Shown in pieces: positions 7,148-12,259 of a stretch of DNA of 12,259 bases. Within the stretch, counting starts at the first letter, position 1. Each line of letters opens with the position of its first letter. The notes below the pieces were generated by a model. The model had not been told where the DNA came from. It made no database searches and was given only the letters and a program-made list of their open reading frames with translations. This DNA comes from Clostridiales bacterium (GTDB taxonomy: Bacteria > Bacillota > Clostridia > Tissierellales > Sedimentibacteraceae). Location of the stretch: the NCBI GenBank assembly GCA_003483345.1, contig DMWH01000300.1, forward strand, positions 1 through 12,259, read 5' to 3'. Made by a program: the position numbers and the translations under genes.

Positions 7148-7891
7148 ATGGAAGCAATTTTTAGAAAGAAATACATAGTACAGCCGAGTGAAACAGATTT
7201 TAGAAGGCAGCTTAAGTTAAGCTCGTTATTTTTATACCTGCAGGACATGGCAACCGAGCATGCCTATAATATCGGTGTGGGAAGAGATGTATTACAAAAA
7301 AAGTACGGCATCATATGGGTATTAAATCGTGTAAAGGGTGAAGTAATAAGATATCCTATGTTCAAGGAAGAAATAACAATTGAAACTTGGCCGGAGCCGC
7401 CGGAAAAAGTTCAGTTTAACAGGAATTTTTTAGTTTATGACAAGGATGGAAATATTATAGTCAGGGCTTTTAGCCAATGGGTTGTAATAGATTTCATTAC
7501 TAGGAAACTGAGAAGAAGCAGTATAATAGAAGAAGAATTTCCAAAGGTTGACAGAGAAAGAGCTATCGACTGTACACTGAACAAAATAAAACCAAGAGGC
7601 AAACTAAATTTGGGTTATAAAAAAACAGTCGGTTACAGTGACATTGATATAAACGAGCATTTGAACAATGCAAAATACATCGATTATATAATGGACTGTT
7701 TCAGCTTGGAAAATCACAAAAAATACTCTGTCAAAGCAATCGATATAGATTATATACATGAAGCATTGCCGGGTGAAATCATACAGCTTTATACCGATAC
7801 AGAAGATGCAAAAGATAATATGGTATACATAGAAGGAATTAACGAAAATACGAAACTTACAACCTTCAAGGCACAAATATTAAGAAAATAA
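7148..7891 (+). CDS. Acyl-ACP thioesterase (FatA/FatB-like)
   Basis: A 247-aa double hot-dog thioesterase of the acyl-ACP thioesterase family (Pfam PF01643), at the usual bacterial length, with a GAGGTG ribosome binding site (7138-7143). The N-terminal hot-dog (about 1-125) carries ATEHA (35-39) and the WVLNRVKGEVIRYP strand region (57-70). The C-terminal hot-dog (about 155-247) carries SDIDINEHLNNAKYIDY (164-180). Asp167, Asn169, His171 and Glu205 (YIHEA) line up with the catalytic D-x-N-x-H and Glu of plant FatB. It should hydrolyse acyl-ACP to free fatty acid in the cytoplasm; chain length cannot be predicted. It starts 27 bases after the lyase stop and ends just before a terminator, so it is the third gene of that operon. 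The link between fatty-acid release and amino-acid breakdown is unclear. It may be an operon passenger, or it may act on another thioester. Family confidence is high. Confidence 0.92.
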   Translation: MEAIFRKKYIVQPSETDFRRQLKLSSLFLYLQDMATEHAYNIGVGRDVLQKKYGIIWVLNRVKGEVIRYPMFKEEITIETWPEPPEKVQFNRNFLVYDKDGNIIVRAFSQWVVIDFITRKLRRSSIIEEEFPKVDRERAIDCTLNKIKPRGKLNLGYKKTVGYSDIDINEHLNNAKYIDYIMDCFSLENHKKYSVKAIDIDYIHEALPGEIIQLYTDTEDAKDNMVYIEGINENTKLTTFKAQILRK

Positions 7892-7895
7892 TTAC

Positions 7896-7935
7896 AAAAG
7901 ACACGGGACGTTTGTTTTGCTTCCTTGTCTTTTTT
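7896..7935 (+). terminator. Intrinsic terminator after the thioesterase gene
   Basis: AAAAGACA (7896-7903) pairs with TGTCTTTT (7926-7933). After one mismatch, GGGA (7905-7908) pairs with TTCC (7921-7924, including one G-T pair), leaving a 12-base loop. The 3' arm runs into a T tract to 7935. It begins four bases after the thioesterase stop codon and closes the dpaL operon before ku. Confidence 0.82.
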
Positions 7936-7953
7936 ATATACGATTGATAGCCA

Positions 7954-7988
7954 ATACTTGTCAGTATGTCGAATACATAAAATATAAT
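7954..7988 (+). promoter_or_regulatory. Candidate ku-ligD promoter with overlapping dyad
   Basis: TTGTCA (7958-7963) and a perfect TATAAT (7983-7988) lie upstream of ku with a long 19-base spacer. A perfect 5-bp dyad, ATACT-TGTC-AGTAT (7954-7967), covers the -35 box and could be a repressor site. In Bacillus, ku/ligD genes are transcribed in the forespore. I looked for a sigma-G-type pair and found only a poor match (CATAAAA at 7976-7982 with no good -35). Confidence 0.45.
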
Positions 7989-8016
7989 TGGCAACAATAA
8001 CCTTGGAGGTGATTAT

Positions 8017-8787
8017 GTGATATCACGTAAATCAGTTATAACTTTTGGCATGGTTGCTATTCCAATTGCAATGTATACGGCAACGCAAGACAATGATATT
8101 CATTTTAATCAGCTGCATGCGGAAGACAACAGCCGAATAAGATACAAGAAAACATGTGCACATTGCGGCAAAGAAATAACTTCTAATGAAATTGTAAAAG
8201 GATACCAATATGATAAGGACAAGTATGTTGTAATCACAGATGAGGAAATTGAAAAAATAAAGACGGAGAAAGATAAATCAATTCAAATTCTTCATTTTGC
8301 AGAATTGAACCAAATTTCACCCGTTTATTATGAAAAGACCTATCAGGCAGTGCCGGAGCCGGGCGGGGAGAAGGCTTTTGAACTGTTGCGCTCTGCACTG
8401 ATGGCCGAGCAAAAAATAGCCATAGGAAAGACTGTCATGGGCACCAAGGACACATTGATGGCTATTATTCCTCGAGAGGAAGGTATATTGATTTCTACCA
8501 TGTTTTTTGCCGATGAAGTCAAAGAAATTCAAAAACAATATACCAAGCCTGAAGTATCCAAGCAGGAGCTCGATATGGCAAAGCTTCTTATAAATTCAAT
8601 GGATACTCCTTTTGACCCTTCCAAATACAAGGATGAATACCAAGTGAAGCTTCGTGAGCTTATTGAAGCAAAAATTTCAGGAAGAGAGGTTGTTGCTGCC
8701 GAGCCTGAAAGTGCAGGCAAGGTAATCGACCTGATGGAGGCTTTGAAAGCCAGTGTAGAGAAAGCTAAGAATAAGGAAACGGCATAA
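8017..8787 (+). CDS. ku: Non-homologous end-joining protein Ku
   Basis: A 256-aa bacterial Ku, near the usual 260-290 residues. It is a homodimeric ring that binds broken double-stranded DNA ends and recruits LigD for end joining. The start is a GTG six bases after GGAGGT (8005-8010). An ATG two bases earlier is in another frame and is followed at once by TGA. The N-terminal beta strand ITFGMVAIPIAMYTAT (8-23), the NQLHAEDNSRIRYKKTC block (31-47), the CAHCG zinc-finger-like knuckle (Cys47, Cys50), GYQYDKDKYVVITDEE (62-77) and SPVYYEKTYQAVPEPGG (101-117) are typical Ku core motifs. The C-terminus ends in a Lys-rich helix (about 235-256) without the long lysine-repeat tail of some actinobacterial Ku. 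The ligD ATG follows after a single base, a classic two-gene NHEJ operon. Identification is secure. Confidence 0.96.
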   Translation: MISRKSVITFGMVAIPIAMYTATQDNDIHFNQLHAEDNSRIRYKKTCAHCGKEITSNEIVKGYQYDKDKYVVITDEEIEKIKTEKDKSIQILHFAELNQISPVYYEKTYQAVPEPGGEKAFELLRSALMAEQKIAIGKTVMGTKDTLMAIIPREEGILISTMFFADEVKEIQKQYTKPEVSKQELDMAKLLINSMDTPFDPSKYKDEYQVKLRELIEAKISGREVVAAEPESAGKVIDLMEALKASVEKAKNKETA

Positions 8788-8788
8788 T

Positions 8789-11212
8789 ATGGCTGTAGGA
8801 TTAAATGAATATAAGCAAAAAAGAAATTTTGAAAAAACTTTTGAGCCGGAAGGAAAGACACAAAGCTCAGAAGAAAGTTTAAGATTTGTTGTCCAGCATC
8901 ATTTAGCCAGCAGAGACCACTATGATTTGCGTTTGGAATGGAATGGTGTTCTTCTAAGCTGGGCAGTACCCAAGGGGCCTTCTTACAATACTAAGGATAA
9001 AAGGCTTGCCGTACAGGTAGAGGACCACCCTTTGGAATACAGGAATTTTGAAGGTACCATTCCTAAGGGGGAATATGGCGGCGGGGTTGTAATGATTTGG
9101 GATGAAGGATACTGGGAGCCTCATATGAATGTGGATGAAGGTCTCAGTGAAGGTATGCTCAAATTCAGTCTGAAAGGAAGCCGGCTTAGAGGCAGGTGGG
9201 CTTTGATAAGGTTAAAAGGTAAGGCAGGTGAAACACAGGATAACTGGCTTTTATTAAAAGAAAAGGATGAGTATTCTAAGGATGAAGAAGGAATGTCCGA
9301 ATTTACCACCAGTATCAGGACCGGACGAACAATGGCTGAAATTGAAGGAGGTCAAGATGAAAAGTTCATCAAAAATCCTTTCAGTAAAGCTGATGTTCAG
9401 CTTGCCAAATTAGTTAAGGCAATCCCGGAAGGTGATTGGCTTTATGAAATGAAATATGACGGCTATAGAATTTTGGCATTTGTGGAAGGCAACAGTGTCC
9501 GTCTTATAACAAGAAAGGGCAATGATATTACCAAACGGTTTTTTACGATAGCCTCTTCGCTTATAGACTTGGCTAAGGGAAGAGCAATGGTATTAGACGG
9601 TGAAATAGTTATTACGGATGAATCGGGCAAGACGGATTTTCAAGCTTTACAAAACTATTTAAAAACGCAGAACTCTCAAAATCTTACTTATATTGTCTTT
9701 GATTTGCTCGCCATTGACGGAGAGGATATTCGAGGACAATCTTTAATTCTAAGAAAAGAAAAGCTTGAAAGTTTATTGCAGGATGCGCCAAAAAATCTTT
9801 ACTACAGCCGCCATGTGAAAGGATACGGAAAGGAAAGCTTTGCTGCAGCTTGTGAAGCTGGAATGGAAGGAATAGTGGGGAAAAAACCTGATTCCATTTA
9901 CAGCGGAAAAAGGAATGATGACTGGATAAAAATTAAATGCGATAAAAGACAAGAGTTCGTTATCGGAGGATATACACTTTCAGATAAAAGAAGCAGCGGA
10001 GTAAGCTCCCTTCTTCTCGGAGTTTACGAGGGTGAGGATTTAATATATGCAGGACGTGCAGGCACGGGAATCAGTGAAAATGATATGAAAATTCTTGAGA
10101 GTAAATTTGAGGGTTTAAAGTGCTCGAAGCCTCCTTTCAAGGAGGTGCCAAAGACAAAGCCTAATGAAAAGATTACCTGGCTTGAGCCCAAATTGGCTGC
10201 AGAAATAAAGTTTGCAGAATGGACCAAGGATAATCTGCTAAGGCAAGCAAGCTACAAAGGATTAAGGGAAGATAAGGACACTAAGGATATTAAAAGGGAA
10301 AAGGCAGAGGGGATTCTGCCCCAATCAAATGATGAAGAGGGAAGATACATGGAAAAAGATCTTATTATTGAAGGAGTTAAAATTTCAAGTCCTGACAAAA
10401 TCATATACAATGAACTCGATATAACAAAGGAAGAAGTTATTCGTTACTATTCAAAGGTTGCAGATAAAATGCTTCCTTATGTGAGGCATAGAATTTTAAG
10501 TATTGTACGTTGCCCCAAGGGAGTATCCCAAGCGTGCTTTTATAAAAAGCACCCCGGTCCCGGAAGCAAAGGAATTATTACAATGCCCGTTTCAACAGGC
10601 GATGATGAAACAGGTGAATACTTTTATATAGAGAATGCAACAGGGTTAATATCTGAAGCCCAGATGGGTACTTTGGAATTTCATATTTGGGGAAGCAGTG
10701 TTGATAATCTTGAAATGCCGGACATGATGGTATTTGATTTGGACCCGGATGAAGGAATGGATTTAGACAAAGTTCGCCAAGGGGTTATTGACATTAGAAG
10801 TATACTTGATGAACTAAATTTAAAATCATATCTTAAGATAAGCGGTGGTAAGGGATATCATGTGGTAATTCCGTTAAAACCTACCGCCGATTGGGATAAA
10901 TTTCATGATTTTGCAAGACAGGTTGCAGAGGTAATGGAAAATAAGTGGCCGGAAAGATATACAAGCAATGTAAGAAAAGCTAAAAGAAAAGGCAAAATAT
11001 TTATTGACTGGATTCGGAATGCAAGGGGAGCTACAAGTATTGCCCCTTATTCACTGAGGGCAAGAAAAGGAGCTAAGGTGTCTATGCCTATATTTTGGGA
11101 AGAGCTTTATACGGTTGCGCCGGATGGCATCAATATGGAGGATGCTCTTTTAAGGATTGAAAAAAAGGACCCTTGGGAGGATTTCTTCCAAAACAGCCAA
11201 TCGATTATATAG
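8789..11212 (+). CDS. ligD: Multifunctional ATP-dependent DNA ligase LigD (PE-LIG-POL)
   Basis: An 807-aa end-joining enzyme with three domains in the order found in Pseudomonas. The N-terminal 3'-phosphoesterase (about 10-160) has His38, His44, Asp46, Arg48, His80 and Tyr84, which match, offset by four, the active-site H42, H48, D50, R52, H84 and Y88 of the Pseudomonas enzyme. The ATP-dependent ligase (about 195-485) has motif I KYDGYR with adenylated Lys222, LDGEIV (269-274), FDLLAIDG (304-311), EGIVGKKPDS (360-369) and WIKIKC (379-384). The primase-polymerase domain (about 525-805) has the metal-binding FDLDPD (Asp650, Asp652), SGGKGYHVVIPL (685-696) and ARGATSIAPYSLRAR (745-759). A charged, hydrophilic linker of about 40 residues (484-524) precedes the polymerase domain. 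It works with Ku on double-strand breaks, trimming, filling and sealing ends. Translation is probably coupled to ku; AAGGAA (8773-8778) is a modest ribosome binding site. Confidence 0.97.
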   Translation: MAVGLNEYKQKRNFEKTFEPEGKTQSSEESLRFVVQHHLASRDHYDLRLEWNGVLLSWAVPKGPSYNTKDKRLAVQVEDHPLEYRNFEGTIPKGEYGGGVVMIWDEGYWEPHMNVDEGLSEGMLKFSLKGSRLRGRWALIRLKGKAGETQDNWLLLKEKDEYSKDEEGMSEFTTSIRTGRTMAEIEGGQDEKFIKNPFSKADVQLAKLVKAIPEGDWLYEMKYDGYRILAFVEGNSVRLITRKGNDITKRFFTIASSLIDLAKGRAMVLDGEIVITDESGKTDFQALQNYLKTQNSQNLTYIVFDLLAIDGEDIRGQSLILRKEKLESLLQDAPKNLYYSRHVKGYGKESFAAACEAGMEGIVGKKPDSIYSGKRNDDWIKIKCDKRQEFVIGGYTLSDKRSSGVSSLLLGVYEGEDLIYAGRAGTGISENDMKILESKFEGLKCSKPPFKEVPKTKPNEKITWLEPKLAAEIKFAEWTKDNLLRQASYKGLREDKDTKDIKREKAEGILPQSNDEEGRYMEKDLIIEGVKISSPDKIIYNELDITKEEVIRYYSKVADKMLPYVRHRILSIVRCPKGVSQACFYKKHPGPGSKGIITMPVSTGDDETGEYFYIENATGLISEAQMGTLEFHIWGSSVDNLEMPDMMVFDLDPDEGMDLDKVRQGVIDIRSILDELNLKSYLKISGGKGYHVVIPLKPTADWDKFHDFARQVAEVMENKWPERYTSNVRKAKRKGKIFIDWIRNARGATSIAPYSLRARKGAKVSMPIFWEELYTVAPDGINMEDALLRIEKKDPWEDFFQNSQSII

Positions 11213-11224
11213 AATAACCTGCAA

Positions 11225-11249
11225 GAACCTACAGGCTCACTGTAGGTTC
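11225..11249. terminator. Bidirectional hairpin between convergent ligD and the S66 peptidase gene
   Basis: GAACCTACAG (11225-11234) and CTGTAGGTTC (11240-11249) form a perfect 10-bp stem with a five-base loop, 13 bases after the ligD stop. It overlaps the last six codons and stop of the opposing peptidase gene. Neither side has a good T tract, so it may act as a shared barrier to convergent transcription or as an mRNA end stabiliser rather than a textbook intrinsic terminator. Confidence 0.6.
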
Positions 11250-12152
11250 CAATACTGTCAATGTATTATTATAAGTATTAAGATTAGTAACTGCCCCTAT
11301 GGGTATGGCCATTTTATAATAGCCGTGCCCTGAAGCTAAATTGGTCATAAGAGGTTTGCCTAAGGGAACAATTACTTCATTTATTATGTCTTCATAGGTT
11401 TTTCCGTAATTTGCATAACAACCTGCACATTCTCCCATTATAACTCCGGCGCAATCTCTGAATTTACCTGCATGAATCAAATGAGCAATCATTCTGTAAA
11501 CACGGCTTGCTGCTTCGTGAGTTTCTTCAATAAATAAAATCCTTCCGGTAGTATCAATTTCAAAGGGTGTTCCAAGTGTATCAACAAAAGACGTTAGATT
11601 GCCTCCTACTATGGTACCTGTTACATTTCCCTCAATTCTGCTTATCAGCGGAATACCGGGGGGATTCTCCAAAGGTCTTGGTGCAGTTATTGTTGATGTG
11701 GCAGTAAAAAATTGGTCAAAATTATATGCAGGGGTAGTGGGTCTAAAATCTATTAACAATAAGCTGTGAAAGGTAATTAAGTCTGACAATTGGTATAAAA
11801 CATTCAATAAAATTGTTATATCGCTGTATCCGGTTATAATCTTAGGGTTGCGCCTTATTACATCAAAATCAAGATAAGGAATGATATCCGAAACTCCCGT
11901 ACCACCTCTTGTAGGTATAATAGCTCTAACTTCGGGATTCACAAACATATTCATTAAATCCGCAGCACGTTCCATGGGCGAAGCAGCAACAATACCTGCA
12001 TCGGAATATACAAATTCGCCTACTACAACATTAAAACCCATAGATTCTAATGTTTGAATTCTAGAGTCAACAGATTCGGCATCACGAGGACTACCCAAGG
12101 TAACTACGCCTACGGTATCTCCTGCTCTTAAAATAGGTGGTCTGATAGCCAT
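11229..12152 (-). CDS. LD-carboxypeptidase family protein (peptidase S66)
   Basis: A 307-aa serine peptidase of family S66 (LdcA/MccF), full length, with AGGAGG (complement of 12158-12163) five bases before the ATG. LdcA enzymes remove the terminal D-alanine from L,D-linked muropeptide tetrapeptides during peptidoglycan recycling; MccF relatives cleave microcin C-type compounds. Visible landmarks are the N-terminal GDTVGVVTLGSPRD (11-24), TRGGTGVSDIIPYLDFD (81-97), the nucleophile elbow GYSDIT with Ser110, GGNLTSFVDTLGTPFE (183-198), IEE (208-210) carrying the catalytic Glu, and SGHG with His276. These complete the Ser-Glu-His triad. There is no signal peptide, so it is cytoplasmic. The protein has no tryptophan, so it lacks the Trp that I recall MccF enzymes using to stack on the nucleotide. 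This favours cell-wall recycling over microcin resistance. It is a single convergent gene with its own promoter. Confidence 0.92.
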   Translation of the reverse strand: MAIRPPILRAGDTVGVVTLGSPRDAESVDSRIQTLESMGFNVVVGEFVYSDAGIVAASPMERAADLMNMFVNPEVRAIIPTRGGTGVSDIIPYLDFDVIRRNPKIITGYSDITILLNVLYQLSDLITFHSLLLIDFRPTTPAYNFDQFFTATSTITAPRPLENPPGIPLISRIEGNVTGTIVGGNLTSFVDTLGTPFEIDTTGRILFIEETHEAASRVYRMIAHLIHAGKFRDCAGVIMGECAGCYANYGKTYEDIINEVIVPLGKPLMTNLASGHGYYKMAIPIGAVTNLNTYNNTLTVLEPTVSL

Positions 12153-12186
12153 TCTTTCCTCCTAATAATATCCATTCTATTTAGTT

Positions 12187-12215
12187 ATTATATGAGAAAA
12201 AGCTATGTTGGTTAA
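12187..12215 (-). promoter_or_regulatory. Promoter of the S66 peptidase gene
   Basis: Read on the minus strand, TTAACC (12215-12210), a 17-base spacer and a perfect TATAAT (12192-12187) lie about 35 bases upstream of the ATG. The -35 matches 4 of 6 consensus bases. Beyond it, to the window end at 12259, I see no gene or structure. Confidence 0.65.
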
Positions 12216-12259
12216 TAAATAAGAAGTTCATCGGCAGAAGAAAAAATCAAAGCATATAT

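Noticed and set aside
8529..8861. 110-codon minus-strand open frame across the ku-ligD junction
   Set aside because: It lies antisense to two secure genes, has Ser/Phe/Leu-rich shadow composition and matches no domain.
10130..10145. Palindrome CCTCCTT-TC-AAGGAGG inside ligD, with an SD-like right arm
   Set aside because: It encodes normal LigD residues, the loop is very small, and no in-frame start follows at useful spacing, so chance is the simplest reading.
7936..11212. Ku-LigD as part of a mobile or defence island
   Set aside because: No integrase, transposase, repeat boundary or toxin-antitoxin gene is nearby; it is a standard chromosomal NHEJ operon.
11229..12152. S66 peptidase as a microcin C immunity protein (MccF)
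   Set aside because: No peptide-antibiotic gene is nearby and the protein has no tryptophan, so the MccF nucleotide-stacking Trp is absent.

Overview
This window looks like chromosomal DNA of a low-GC, anaerobic-type Firmicute, most likely a clostridium. The signs are AT-rich codon use, strong AGGAGG-type ribosome binding sites, a sodium:solute symporter paired with a tiny accessory protein, and best mental matches to clostridial-type proteins. The exact genus cannot be read from the sequence. There is no integrase, transposase, phage gene, CRISPR array, rRNA or tRNA. Coding density is high and no gap reaches 300 bases.

Region 1 (1-4421, + strand) is an uptake and catabolism unit. It holds a 46-aa single-span membrane protein, a 535-aa SSS-family sodium symporter, an unrecognised 168-aa protein, and a creatininase-family amidohydrolase that keeps the metal ligands and pocket tryptophans I recall from true creatininase. 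A class I/II aminotransferase follows after a 125-base gap, and a clear intrinsic terminator (4384-4421) ends the unit. The first four genes lie close together or overlap and probably share a transcript that starts upstream of the window. The likely job is sodium-driven uptake of a small nitrogenous compound (creatinine or a similar cyclic amide) and its hydrolysis.

Region 2 (4435-7935, + strand) is a self-contained three-gene operon with a near-consensus promoter (TTGACC, 17-base spacer, TATAGT) and its own terminator. It encodes 2,3-diaminopropionate ammonia-lyase, a divergent argininosuccinate-lyase homologue, and a FatA/FatB-like acyl-ACP thioesterase. No other arginine gene is present, and the lyase lacks a tyrosine expected in the arginine-binding part of the pocket. 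I infer that it may release fumarate and 2,3-diaminopropionate (or a similar amine) from an N-succinyl amino acid, as EDDS lyase does. The ammonia-lyase would then turn the diaminopropionate into pyruvate and ammonia. This is the best candidate for an undescribed small pathway in the window.

Region 3 (about 7936-11212, + strand) is a two-gene bacterial NHEJ operon: Ku, with a GTG start that overlaps an ATG-TGA start-stop, and the three-domain ligase LigD in the order phosphoesterase-ligase-polymerase. Possible internal translation signals sit at both LigD domain junctions.

Region 4 (11229-12215, - strand) is a convergent S66-family LD-carboxypeptidase with its own promoter. A perfect 10-bp hairpin at its stop codon separates it from ligD.
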